From Euonymus europaeus (Eukaryota; Streptophyta; Magnoliopsida; Celastrales; Celastraceae), in contig OY756966.1 in the NCBI GenBank assembly GCA_963580455.1, positions 22,137,001 through 22,201,000 of the forward strand: 64,000 nt of DNA. The letters are read 5' to 3'. Below are positions 38,001 through 49,491 of the stretch, piece by piece. Numbering within the stretch: the stretch's first letter is position 1; each line of letters starts with the position of its first letter. Under the pieces are notes generated by a model. That model did not search any database. It saw only the letters and a program-made list of their open reading frames with translations, and was not told where the DNA came from. A program made the translations under genes and the position numbers.

Positions 38001-41000
38001 AAAATCAGCATCCTCATGGAGTGGATCCCACTTCAGAAGCTCCAGTCTTACATATGGCGAGAATATAGCAGGGGCACTGAGCGACATGTAAGCATCACGG
38101 TAGGTTGATGAAAAATCTTTCTTCCATATTTCAAACCGTTGTTTTACTACTGACAGTTGAGAATATTCTTCAGATGCATCACTAAAAATCTGATCAGCAG
38201 TCTGAAGCAACAAATCCCGGTTTGACTGGTATGCTGTACTTTCATCATCGCTCTCATCAGTGCTTGATTCTCCTTCTATTTTCTGACTGGAGTTTTCCAC
38301 TCCCATGGATGACAGTCTCTTAGCATCAAATCGACTTTTCCTGCGTTGACGTGCCTCAGCTCTCCGGGTCATATCCATACGTCTCTGCAAGTTCATATCT
38401 CTACCAAATTCGTCCAACTTCACAGGTAAATTGGTTTGTTCTCTTACAGCAGCAGCTGCAGCCTGGGCTGCACTTGTGGCAGCCGCAATCATGGCAGAAC
38501 TGCTACCACGTTCACTGAAAACTGACATTGCTGCTTTCACAGCTGCTTCTACCTCCACCATTTCATCATCATTGTCAGCAGTTCTTCTCTCCAGAATAGC
38601 TGAAGCACGATCTTCTTGAAGTTTCTGCATCTGCTCTTCAAGCTCCTCTATGAAGGGAGCTTTATGCTGAGTATAAATTTTTTCCATAAGTACACATCAA
38701 CAAGCAAACCTATTTGCAGGCACCAATAATAACAAAAACAGTAACAACAAGAAGTAGTTTCTGATCCAGAATACCAACAACATTCCAGTAAACATAATTT
38801 TTTTCCCTATGAACTATGATTTACATATTCTGAGTCAACGAAGTGGTATAGCATGCGACGGCCTTCAATTCCCCATCAAATTCACAAAAAATTAAAGCAG
38901 AAGAATAGGAAGAATACAAGAATTTTAAGTGGCAAATCAAATTTAAAAGTTGAAAACATAAAGCTGCAACATAGGCCTGATTCTTGCCACGTGTTCATGC
39001 AATAATCATTTGCTTGTACTCTAAATGAAGTAATTGAAAAAATGTTTTTGTAATCCATCAAATGTAGAATACAGAATACAGAACAATAGGATAATTTGAA
39101 GAGTACATGCAATTTGTTCTTTTTCCCTTTAAAGTCCATTTTCTAAATACTTAATGTGTTAATAATTTCAAAGTCTATCAAAAGGTAATAACACGCTACT
39201 TCCTGATCACTATAGACTTTTTCTAGCCTGTTATAACGTTTGCGTTGCATAGCACAGTGGACCTGTAAGGCTGCAATTGTATATTTATTTTTGCTATTAA
39301 ATTTGAGTAAACATTCTAAACATTCCTATAACAATTGATACTGACAATAGACTAATTTTCTCTGATTTATATTCATATTCTTTACTTTCCATAACCGCAT
39401 TAAAATCTAGCACCCAAACACCAGCCACAAGAGTAGCAATTTATACCATTGATGTTGACTGGTAAAGTTAATCAATATAATCTTAGTGCCCATTCTTACT
39501 TAACTGAAAGAAAGGAATATTAAGCAGAAACAGAAAAGCACTCCTATGAAAATGTAGGAACTATAAAATAGATGGGATTCGCCATTTTGAATTGGAATTA
39601 TCAACATACATCATTGCTTCTGTAATAGCTACATGATGATATATTTTCTGTGGCATGCAGGCGTGGATGGAGATGGGTGCATGTGCATAAGGGGGTTGCA
39701 GGTGTGTGGGGCTAGCAAGATCACACACAAGGAACAAATTTTTGAAAGAAAATTCATGTAAGTTGGTAGAAGAAAAAAATGCAGGACATAGAATCAAATA
39801 AATGCATACCTGCAAAAATTCACATATAACAGAAACAAAGTCACGAAGCTTTTGCATAAAGATGAACTTCTCACCAGCAGCAGCGAGAGACTTTTCCAGA
39901 GCAGTAATATTTAACAGCGCGTCAGACAAATTATCATCGGTCTTTGTCAATGATGATACAGTCCGGCAATGAGATTCCTGGGAAGAAGACAATAGTTGTC
40001 ACATGATACTCCTCATCAAAGCATCAAACATCATCTACAAATATATATATTATATATTAACGTATTTTGACCAATGTACTTTTTACAGGCAAACATATGA
40101 CCAAGTGGTAGAGTTGTGGAGTACAACCTAAAGTTCACGTATTCAATTCTTGGAAACAACCTAATGTGAGAGTAAGGACTGCGTCCTTGACCTCGCCCAC
40201 TCCAGGAGTCTTGTACACAGGAATTGTCTACATTATTACCTAACAATTTCCAAACTATGTTTACAGAACTTTCCTCAAATAAACTTAATTTGTGGGACTT
40301 TCTAAATGCAATTTAAAAAAAAGGGATTTCATCATCCGAGCTTTCATCCCAAGAGTTTGGTATCGGCTACATGAGTCTATGAGAAAATCAAAAAGCATCC
40401 ACTACATGTATTCGCTTTCTCCATTCATTTATATCTAGGATCATACATTCATCAACTCCTATTAAATCCATATCGATTCCTATTAAATCCATATCGTTTT
40501 TCACTAAACCTTGCCCTTTTAGGTCGTCTTCTTCATCACACCCATACAAATTCTCTTGATTCACCTCATCGATGCATTGTTATCTTCACGTTGATGGTTG
40601 AACATTGTCCACACTATCTTAAATGGTTTTCTTGCAACTTATCTTCAATTGATATTACTTCCATTTTATATCTAATAATATCATTTCTTATCCTATCTTT
40701 CCTCATGTGACCACACATCCGACGAATTATTCGCATTTCTGTTAGGATATGTTGTCCTTAGTCGCTCAACAACCAGAACCATAAACATCCCCAATTCAGC
40801 AAGCAATCTAAATCTAATTAAAACCTCTTAGTCCTTCGATCAGAAGAAAAAGATTCTACACCTTCCTTTTCACTAGCAAAGAAGAAAACCTAAAAGTTAT
40901 ACATATTGGTGAAAAGTCATACTAACTATCTAAATTGAGAGGCAATAAGGGAAAAATTGAGCAGTGCATCAATGGACGAAGTACAATGCAACAACTACAT

Positions 41001-43646
41001 CCAGTGTTTTCAAAGGCGCTCAGGGCGTACGCCGTGAGGCGTGCCTCGAGGCGAGGCGGGGAGCGGAAGAACTGAGGCTTCCGCCCCGCGTGGTGTCGCA
41101 AGAGGCATCCACCTCTGGGTGCAGAGGCGGAAGCCTCTGTACGCCTTTCGCCTGAAAGAGGCGAGGCAAAAGGCAAGAACGAAGACGAAACTTTTTAAAA
41201 GAAATATATAAAAAACACAAAACGACATCGTTTTGTTTTTTTTTTTTTTTTTTTTTTAAAAACAGTTTACCCAAAATGACGTCGTTTTGGGTAAACTGAA
41301 ATTCTGAAACGAAACCCTCCTCCTTCGTTTTCGTAACTTCGTATCAACAGCAGCTCTAGCCTATAGATTCGTATAAGTCTCTCTGTCTGAGCTTGAAGAT
41401 CCAGCAGGCAGCAGCAACGCCGGCAAGGGATCCCATTCACTGATGCTATAGAATAGAACTACCATGCCAGTGATGCCACTGTACTCTAGCATGAGATCCC
41501 ATTCACTGTCTTGAATTTTTTATTCAATCTGAGGCTTACGCCTCGATACGCCTCGAGGCTTACGCCTCGCCTTATAGAAGGTGAGCGCCTCAATTCCCGA
41601 ACCCGCCTTTTAAAACATTGACTACATCTTAGTCATAAGCTACCGTACAATTCATGCAAAATACTGAGAGTCGCTGGAACCACCTTATTAGCTTTGACAA
41701 TGTCAAAAAAGAAAAGACATACAAATACTCCAATCAAGCTAACGGAATGGAGGAGTGCAGATAATAAAGCAGCTTTTTCTTGAATTATATCGTCTGATAC
41801 TGAAGCTCAAATTGCAAAACATGACAGTTGCACGAAGCTACGTGGTATCCTGTGGCCTTAAGTGACCAATTCATCATACAACACTTCATTTAATTTTTAA
41901 TCCTATAATGCCACCACCAGTAAACCATGCAGACAACCTAGTTTGTCCTTCCAGTGATTTTCATATAATTCACAAACCTACCCTTCACTACCAGTCACAA
42001 ACCAGAAACTTCAAAAGTCAAATCACTAAATTTTGCCATTAGAGCAAAAACACTAGCACCCAGGTCCACTGATGTTTAACTCATCACTCTTCTCGAAAGG
42101 GGCCTAAAAAATACTGACAGAATACCATACCATTTGGGGCACATTTCTTCTTCTTTTTTTCTCTGGTCTTTTCAATCCTAATTCCTATCCAAAAGCACAT
42201 ACATGATTAGAAGCCAAAAAAGTTTTATTAATAATGTGAGGCATTCTATGGTGCTTCCTGCACTTATCTCTACTTTCTCAATAGATCAATTGTCATACTT
42301 AGACACCCTATCTGATCCAAAGCCTACAATCACAAGGGACCTCGGGGAAGGTAATTAGTTTGAATGCACCAGATAAGCAATGAATATCCCTAGCAGCCAT
42401 ATTATCATTACATGCAGCAATTTTTTTCATTATTAAATACATTATTGTACCTTAACAAACTTCCACACAGAATCCATACCTTAAGCCTCGTAATATTTTC
42501 CTGCAAGGCTTTCTTTGCAATCTCACCTTGCTGAGACATCGACATCCCATCGAAACCCTGAGGTCCTCCAAATGTTCCTCCAATACTTGGAGGAGACGCT
42601 CTTGCATTTACAAAACTTTGTTGCTGCTGTTGCTGCTGCACACCACGAACTACTGTAGGCGCACTAATTCTACTACTGTCATTCTCAACCCTACTAGCTG
42701 ACCCATCATCCATTCTCTTCCCCAATCCCTTCCTAACCTGCTCCTCTACCCACATACTCTCCTCGTCCTCATCTCCATCATCAACATCATAACGAACATC
42801 ATTACCAGTCATAAGATCATGGGTCTGCTTGATTGATCCGAGGTCTATTCCTCTCTCATCGCCAACATCATCTACATTCTCAAACACCCCCTTCTTTTTG
42901 GTTCCAATCATTGCAATCCTAGTATGGAACTCCGGCTCCTCATCACTCAACCCTTCCGCGGCACCATGATTACTCCCAGAATCCAACGCAATATAATCCG
43001 GCGCAGCCCCACGCGCTTGCCGCATCCTCTCCCGCTTTGCCCTGATAGCTTTGATGGTCTCCTCATCCGGAATCCCAGAATCCCTAACGTTCCCAATTCC
43101 CATCCTCCCCAAGCGACCCTCCACATCTCCGCGATTCTCTTCAGAATCTGAGGTTTCTTGAACATCTTGGGGTTCTTGTCCCTGAGGCTTGAGAAGACCC
43201 TTGAGAATTATCTGGGGCTCAGCGGAGGAATCAGCCGGAGGTGGTGGCGGGGGTCGAGAGGAGGGGACAGCGAGAGTGCGAGTATTCTTTTGAAGCTCAA
43301 GAAGGGCTTCTTTGGTATAAGTCCCTGCTTGGGGCACGACGTTGGAACTGGTACGGCCGATTCGGTCCCTGGACGACGTCAATTTATGACCAGAAGAAGC
43401 AATAGAGGAGGAAGACGAGGGTTTGGAGAGGCGCGAGGGGGGTTTAGACCGGCGAGATGACGGGGCAGCGCTGCTTTCCTCGTCCCCCTCGTCGTCTGCG
43501 AAGCTGAGGAGCTTTTTGGGCTTCAAAGACGAGGATTTGCGAGCGGTGGCGACTGTATTAGCGGAGGGAGTAGGACTGGCGGTAGTTATGTTCTCTTCCT
43601 CATCGTCGGCGCGACGGCGGAAATTTCTGGTTCTAGAGTTGCTCAT
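35020..43646 (-). CDS. ILP1: ILP1 / PAXBP1-type GCFC-domain protein
   Basis: Six exons on the - strand: 43646-42480, 39977-39810, 38666-37987, 37831-37549, 37385-37096 and 35212-35020. All have GT-AG borders and consistent phase, totalling 926 aa, close to the roughly 900 of Arabidopsis ILP1. The start MSNSRTRNFRRRADDEE follows an unrelated in-frame leader. The N-terminal third is acidic and disordered, with KKLLSFADDE, QAGTYTKEALLELQKNTRTL and a seven-Gln run near residue 345. A helical region (SSLTKTDDNL, FMQKLRDFVSVICEF) follows. The GCFC domain (about 590-925) includes YRDAYMSLSAPAIFSPYVRL, WDPLHEDADFFDMKW, LPHVRSIAHNIHDAITRTER and GLARRLKKLLVEL. Relatives act in the intron-lariat spliceosome with NTR1 and repress cyclin A2 to promote endoreduplication; nuclear. 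Confidence 0.95.
36033..36815. mobile_element. MITE-like element with GC-richer interior, ILP1 intron 5
   Basis: GAGCATTCACATCAGTATC at the left (36033) is mirrored by GATACTGATGTGAATGCTC at the right (ending 36815). TIR similarity continues inward through TTTTTA.. and the TATTTAACAGATACTGATGT region. The interior 36230-36600 is markedly less AT-rich (CCACCACCAGCTCCTCCTC.., later GAGACAGCTCGGAGGCGGAG), like gene-derived sequence, but encodes nothing I recognise. No clear TSD. It sits in the 1.9 kb last intron of the ILP1 gene. Confidence 0.65.
40091..40225 (+). mobile_element. Degenerate tRNA-derived SINE (Au-like), ILP1 intron 1
   Basis: The order is A-box-like AAGTGGTAGAGTTGTGG, a degraded B box (CGTATTCAATTCTTGG), then GAAACAACCTAATGTGAGAG and TAAGGACTGCGTCC.. 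This matches the layout of widespread plant Au-type SINEs (tRNA head, then a TAAGGCTGCGTAC-like body). It is heavily mutated and lies antisense to the ILP1 transcript. Confidence 0.55.
40327..40745 (-). mobile_element. RTE-type LINE 3' remnant, ILP1 intron 1
   Basis: The reverse complement of 40745-40610 encodes MRIIRRMCGHMRKDRIRN followed by EDKLQENHLR and a TAG. This is the typical C-terminal end of plant RTE-clade LINE reverse transcriptases. 40330-40600 would be its 3' tail (TTTGGTATCGGCTACATG is a common motif of that tail). It is a 5'-truncated relic in the same orientation as ILP1. Confidence 0.7.
41002..41620. mobile_element. Non-autonomous hAT element, ILP1 intron 1
   Basis: A 619 bp element bounded by CAGTGTTTTCAAAGGCGCTC and, reversed, CAATGTTTTAAAAGGCGGG. 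It is flanked by a perfect 8 bp duplication ACTACATC (40994-41001 and 41621-41628). The length of the TSD and CA(G/A)TG-type termini indicate hAT. The subterminal regions are rich in GAGGCG/CGCCTC repeats in both orientations. The interior includes a 20+ T run near 41240 and a palindromic AAAACGACGTC-like block. No transposase. Several open frames on both strands here are repeat artefacts. Confidence 0.85.
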
Positions 43647-43925
43647 TGCGGTTGCAAAATCGAGCGACAACGTAGTACGTACCCTCCCTCCCTCTCGTAA
43701 TATCAGCAATTGTATACCTTCACCGTTGAAATTAATATTGGTCTCAGTTCAGTTAGATAAAAAAAATTCTGTATTTTACTATCCTCATTCATTTCATTTA
43801 TTTTATTATAGTGAACAATGTTCTCGAATTTTACTTGGAGCTTGTAGCCTGATTGGTGTTTCTACTGTGTAGAAAGTTGAAAGTTTTATGTTCGAGTATT
43901 TCCTTCTATATCTTTCTTTGTGTAG
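43647..43925 (-). other. ILP1 5' flank / 5' UTR
   Basis: Immediately upstream of the ILP1 start codon; it presumably holds its promoter and 5' UTR. No specific element was identified. Confidence 0.4.
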
Positions 43926-44846
43926 CCTTCCATGGACTTCGGGGGCGCTCCTGTGCCTAAAAAACAGGAGCACCTCCTGTACTTAAAAACTAAACACTGA
44001 ACATTGCCCATTAGATCATATCTTGATCCAATGGCCCTCATAATACACACATGACTCCTTAATAGAATGAATGACAATAATTTGTTGAGCTTGGCTTTGG
44101 TGTCACCCCAACCCTTGGGTTTGGTTGTGTAGTTGATGAGCTCCCGAACTAGTGAATTGAATGGAATGATTCCTCTCCCTTGGTTGCCTGGAGAAGGCAA
44201 AACCCATACATTTCGAGTCGGGGGTGTTAGAAAGTGAGAAATGAATTGCAGGAGTAGCAAGGCTTATTAGCACTTTAGGAAGGGAAAACAAGAGTTCGTG
44301 ATTAACGGGGCCGGGCTAACGGTTAAGAATGCCATTAGAGGAAATCCTCTATCTTTCAATCTCATATACTCGTATAAAAGAGATAAGACAAAAGTTTTCC
44401 AAGCAGTTAGGAAGCCAAGATCTTTGATTCCATATCACGATCTAAAAGAGCAAATGTAGTTGCTGAGCTTTTCCGTAGTTCGAGTTATAGGAAAAAACCT
44501 CAGGGGCTAACCTATCTTCTTAAGGTTCCTCTACTTTTTCTTAGCGGTCTGAAAGAGGAGTAAGGGATCCTCGGATTACTCACGTCTCAGAAGGAGGAAG
44601 TGGCAATCCGTCTTATAGAATTACAATATAGCTGTTGCTGGGTGAACCCATTGCTAAAGGAAGAAGGGCATCATCCTACAATGTTGTTACAGAAAAGTTA
44701 AATGAAGTTGTAATATTTGAGTTGGATCATGATATGATGTAATGGCCATTGGATCAAGATATGATGTAATGGCCAATCTTCAGTTTTTAAGCACAGGAGA
44801 TGCTCCTGTTTTTTAGGCACAGGAGCACCCCCAGCCCCCTTCCGTG
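43926..44846. mobile_element. TIR element with captured-looking interior
   Basis: About 100 bp inverted repeats. The left CGCTCCTGTGCCTAAAAAACAGGAGCACCTCC.. is matched, reversed, at the right by TGCTCCTGTGCCTAAAAAACAGGAGCATCTCC. Both continue to ATCATATCTTGATCCAATGGCC. Flanks TTTGTGTAG (43917-43925) and TTTGTGTTG (44847-44855) form a 9 bp duplication with one mismatch. The interior (44060-44700) is less AT-rich than either flank and reads like imported sequence (CTTAGCGGTCTGAAAGAGG); its source is unknown. Mutator-like is the best guess. Confidence 0.7.
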
Positions 44847-44855
44847 TTTGTGTTG

Positions 44856-46733
44856 AATATTCTCCTTCTTAGTATCAAAAAATATTGTTGAATTTCATAT
44901 TATCCTATCCTTTCTAAAATAGACTCACTCCTTGTTTTTATTTTTTATTTTTATTATACAACTCAGTTACATCAATAAAATGCGTTTCTTTTAATACGGT
45001 TATATTAATAAAAATATTATACATCATTTTTTACTTACAATAGAATAGTTAAATCAAGTTCGAATATAATCATAGATAATAGCTTAACCGATTTTAGTGT
45101 GAACTATAGTAATACTAAATTATCATTTGGGCATGATTGGCACTATTGTTTCATTGTGTTAATCAATCAATCATTGAATCCAATACATATAAAAAAATAG
45201 AGAAATTAACAATAAGTTAGCCAATTTTTATACAATAATAACATCCATAGGAGTTTGAAACATATTTCAATAAAGATAACAAATTTTAATATTTTTATTG
45301 ACTAAGTTACCCTAATTTTTTTTTCTTTTTTTTTGAGTTTTTGATCACATTTTTTCTGTTTTTATTAACAGAAGGGAATTTACATATTTGTTACGCACTC
45401 TCTTCCTTTCTTTTTCTTATTACATTATTTTGCGATTCTCAATTGGTAGATCTAAGTTTAGTTTGTTTGTCGATGTCTATTAGATTATTTATATAATCCC
45501 GATTTCATAGATCCAATGAACGTTTGTTTGTTTTTTTTTTTAAATTTAATAAGCTGCTTCAATTTTCGAAGAGGTGAAAGTTTTTCTGATTTTGAGTCCC
45601 CATAAATACTGACAAGGGGTATTGTTATTTATCTTATATATTTTACATGTACTAACTTTATCTGCTCTTAAATTTATCTGCATTAGTTCATAGTGATTTT
45701 GTTATGGTTAGTAAATATCGAAATTTATTTGTAAAAGTTCATGTAATTATGGGAACCAAATCCATGAAAAATGAAACAATAAAAACTAGTAAAGTCAAAA
45801 CAAAAACGAAATAGTAAAATTGATTTAGTGTTGTTTATAAACACATAAAAATCAATAGTTTTTCGAATTTATGAAGAACAAGATATTGTACTTACTTCTG
45901 TTGACTATTTCTTTTGGTATTGTTCGAGTGCGAGTTTGTTTCCAGAGATTAGAAGTAGTTGACATCACAGACTTATGTTCGAGATGACAGAGTTGGATAT
46001 GGATCGATGAGACTGTTGAAATGAATGAGCCTACAACTTTTCTCTTTCGATGAAGGTGAAAAAACTCTGAAAATTTTTAAATAAAAATGGGTACATTGGT
46101 GATTGATGTGGATATTTTTGTACCACATTTTTCTATATATTTCCGATCACAATCCTATATTTTGACTAAGATTGAGTCGATACCATTTTTTTTTTTTTTG
46201 CGCGGGAGTGTTGATATGAAGATATGGTCAAGATTGGAGGGTGTATGAAGAAGAAGTGAAGCTGCTACTCGAAAAAAGACAATAGCCTTATATCTTAAAC
46301 AATTTTTGAAACTATGAAGTGAAAAAAGTGTATATAACTGTAAGATCAAATGCATGATTGGACATTGTTTTTTTGCAACTAATTTGATAAAGAGGAAGGT
46401 GTGAAGGGCAGCTCGAAAGAGGCGTAAGCAAACCTTAAGCCAAAAAAAGCAGATACGAACACAACATCTTTTTCACAAAGGTATCTAATAAAACTACAAT
46501 TCTAGGACATCTCAATATATTCATATGCATTGGACTAAAATTGTAGGCACGACAATTAATGCTCTTATTTTCAGGCGATGCCATCGACACTGTCAAAGAT
46601 TACGAGGATGCCCGAGAGATAATAGACACAATGTCATTCCCACCATGTAAATCGTGTTATTCAAATTGAACACTGCTATTGTAAAAAAATAGTTGTTTTT
46701 AAATTTTAATTAAATACCATTTTTTTACTAAAA
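44856..46733. other. AT-rich intergenic DNA, no gene seen
   Basis: Stops in all frames and long A/T runs. A short open stretch at 46576-46640 follows an acceptor-like TTTTCAG, but no matching exon was found. Confidence 0.5.
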
Positions 46734-47019
46734 ATGATATATATCCCATAGCTTTGTATCCCATGGGATCTCATATTTTATTCCATTGTAATAGTACGCA
46801 TTCCACTGTAATAGAATATGTTATTCCGGTGTAATAATACAATAAAATATCTCATACGTTATTTCATTATATGATTACAATGGAATAACAGATTCTATTA
46901 CAATGGAATAATGTATTCCATTGTAATAGCATGCATTTCACTGTAATAGAATTTGTTATAATATTGTAATACTACAATAGAATAACTTATGGGATTCCAT
47001 GAGATATAAAACGACACTG
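46734..47019. mobile_element. Short element built from ATTCCATTGTAATA motifs, both orientations
   Basis: At least eight direct or inverted, partly diverged copies of the motif ATTCCATTGTAATA lie between 46779 and 46975, making the block self-complementary. It is bounded by a 14 bp direct repeat TTTTTTTACTAAAA (46720-46733 and 47020-47033), which could be a target duplication, and by CCCATGGGATCTCAT / GGGATTCCATGAGAT ends. It sits just before the Helitron relic. Confidence 0.5.
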
Positions 47020-47039
47020 TTTTTTTACTAAAATTGCTA

Positions 47040-49030
47040 TTTACCAGATGTTTTTCATAAAGCTGGCCTCCCACGATTGAATGTGAACATTGCGAAGCCA
47101 TCCTATGTCCGAATGAGAGGACAATCAAGTCCAAATAGTTAGTGACACCCAATTTTTAATATAACAGCATGTTCGATAGAGTCAGGCTGCCTCTCTCAAA
47201 GGAACCTCATGTCCGCTTGAGTTATTAAGGAATCTCATGTCTCCTCAAAGTGAGAATAGGTTCTGCCATTTAAAAAATAAATTAGAGCATATAACTCTAC
47301 ATTTGCTTTTATATCTAGGGGTGGTCATGTTGACAATGAGATCAATAATAACAAAGGCCCAAGTCTTATATTTAAATGGGTAAAATAATCACTTGATAGA
47401 TTCACTCGAAGGGAAAAAAAGAGAGCATGTTTTGCACAATTGTACACATTCATGTGTTCTAAAAAAAAGGCTATAGAGAAGTTCTTGACTTATATTTTAT
47501 GGAATCTCTTTTAGAATTGTTGGATAAACATAACATTCTAGCACAAACATTTAAGATGGTCAGGGACCAGTTTAAGAATGACGAGTTACACAATGTGAAG
47601 CTATGTCTTTGCAGTTCTCGTGAAAGAAATGGTGTCGAATACAACCTTCTACTTGCAATGATGTGGCGAGACTGATTGTTGGGGATCTAACTCCTGAAAA
47701 TCCATATAGAGATATTGTTGTTCATCACCAAAATCATGGGATAGCTAGAATCACAGAATTACACCCAAGTTTCATGGCATTGCAATATCCACTTCTTTTT
47801 CGTACGATGAAAGTGGTTTCAGGGAAAACCTCTTGTATTCTAATGTTGCCAGTGTTAAAAGGTTCAAGAGGATTAGTATAACAATGTATGAATATTGCTC
47901 TTTCATACTTCAACAACACGTACTAGAAGCTTATACATTGTTGAACGGAGGCCACTTCTTCCAATAGTATTGTGTTGATGCTTATGCCAGCATTGAGGAA
48001 CAAAGGTTGAAGTTTATTAGAACACACCAGGATACATTCTGGTTAGATCTATTATTTAGGCCCTCATGATGCTATTTTATTGGTCAATGTTGTCACATAA
48101 GACATTGATAAGCGAATCATATTGCCTACTTCACACACTGGTAGTCCAAGGTATAGGGTGAAAAATTACTAGGATGCTATGGCTATATGCCGAAGTTTTG
48201 GTTATCCAGATCTATTTTTAACTTTCACTTGAAACCCTAAATGAGAGGAAATATAGCACATGCTTGCTATTATAAAAAAATTTAATGTTTCTAAATGGCC
48301 TGATATAATGACCTGAGTTTCCAAAATAAAGCTTGATTCACTGATACACAATCTAAAAAAAAACCAACATTTCGGCTTTACAATTGGAAGTAAACTTGTT
48401 TTTGAAAATTCTAAAATTTACATAGTTTTTTTTATTGTGTCTGCATGTAAAAAAATTACAAATCATGAAAAAAAAAATGTTTGTGTGAACTATTTGCAAG
48501 CATTATGGCTCAATGAAAAGCTCGCTTATAATTTGGCAATTAGTCCTAGAGGACGAAAAGTTTTTTTTATTGTGTCTGCATGTAAAAAAATTACAAATCA
48601 TGAAAAAAAAAATTGTTTGTGTGAACTATTTGCAAACATTATGGCTCAATGAAAAGCTCGCTTATAATTTCGCAATTAGTCCTAGAGGACGAAAACTCTT
48701 TTGATCATTTATACTGTGAACTTGACACCGTACACCTGTAGTGATGCACTTTCACACGCAACAACCTTCAATATAAACAACCCTGAAGCACACAACTTTA
48801 GCTACCTTGAATTCCCTACAAGCTGGGTGTGGCATAATGACGAACATAGATGGACAAAAAGGGAAAAAGACAAATTAAATGCATTGGTTGCATATACTAT
48901 GCACACCATACATCTAGAGAGCAATACTACCTAAGAATGTTACTAAATATTGTGAAAGGATGTACATCATTTGAGGATATCGAAATCGTTGATGGCGTTA
49001 GTGAGTCCATTTCTTGATCACATCTTATGG
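47040..49030 (+). pseudogene. Decayed Helitron Rep/helicase remnant
   Basis: Pieces in changing frames match plant Helitron proteins in the right order: PPTIECEHCEAILC near 47068; HNILAQTFKMVRDQF, then LIVGDLTP, ARITELHPSFMALQYPLLF (47520-47810, Helitron-like N-terminal region); then YASIEEQRLKFIRTHQ (about 47990). After a gap, WVWHNDEHRWTKREKD (48820) and LRMLLNIVKGCTSFEDI (about 48930) come from the helicase-side region. At least four frameshifts or stops and missing segments make it non-functional. The 5'-TC and 3'-CTRR ends were not located. Confidence 0.8.
48425..48693 (+). repeat. 135 bp tandem duplication inside Helitron relic
   Basis: A block starting TTTTTTTTATTGTGTCTGC and ending AGTCCTAGAGGACGAAAA occurs twice, offset by 135 bp, with only a few differences. 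It therefore postdates decay of the surrounding Helitron. Confidence 0.85.
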
Positions 49031-49491
49031 TAACTCTCTCTTTCTATGTGTTATTTCATTGGATTAAAAATTTTAAATCTAGAAATTCCATCCATGATAC
49101 TACTTTCTCTTGATTGTCTATTTTATTAGAAAGCTTTATTATGCGTTTTATGTCACTAGGATGACCTAGCAGTGTTCTAGGTAGGGATTTTTATTCAAGC
49201 TTGTAATCTAAGGGAGAAGTAAACTGATATGTAACCTCAAATATTTACTGCTATGTAGCCTCTCATGCTTACATCGTTCAGGTCCAAGGGCATTTTTGGG
49301 ATTTGTCACTTCATTTCAGAGTTTAATGTGGCATGACTTTTTGGAGACAGGATGGGTATTTGAAATCATGAAAAATTATGACTCGTCCATTCCTAAGACC
49401 TCTTTGCCTACTCCACTTACTATTTGTTCTTATTCTAGAGGTGTCATTCTCTTTATCCATGTTCGGTTTTTCACAAATCTCTTTGTCTTCC

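Noticed and set aside
40922..41274. Several 60-85 residue frames on both strands
   Set aside because: They arise from the GAGGCG repeat arms of the hAT element.
43158..43872. + strand frames of 100 and 149 residues opposite ILP1 exon 1
   Set aside because: They are antisense shadows of the GC-richer ILP1 first exon.
46576..46640. Exon-like stretch after TTTTCAG with a 20-codon open frame
   Set aside because: No donor partner, no recognised protein and no upstream exon; too short to support.
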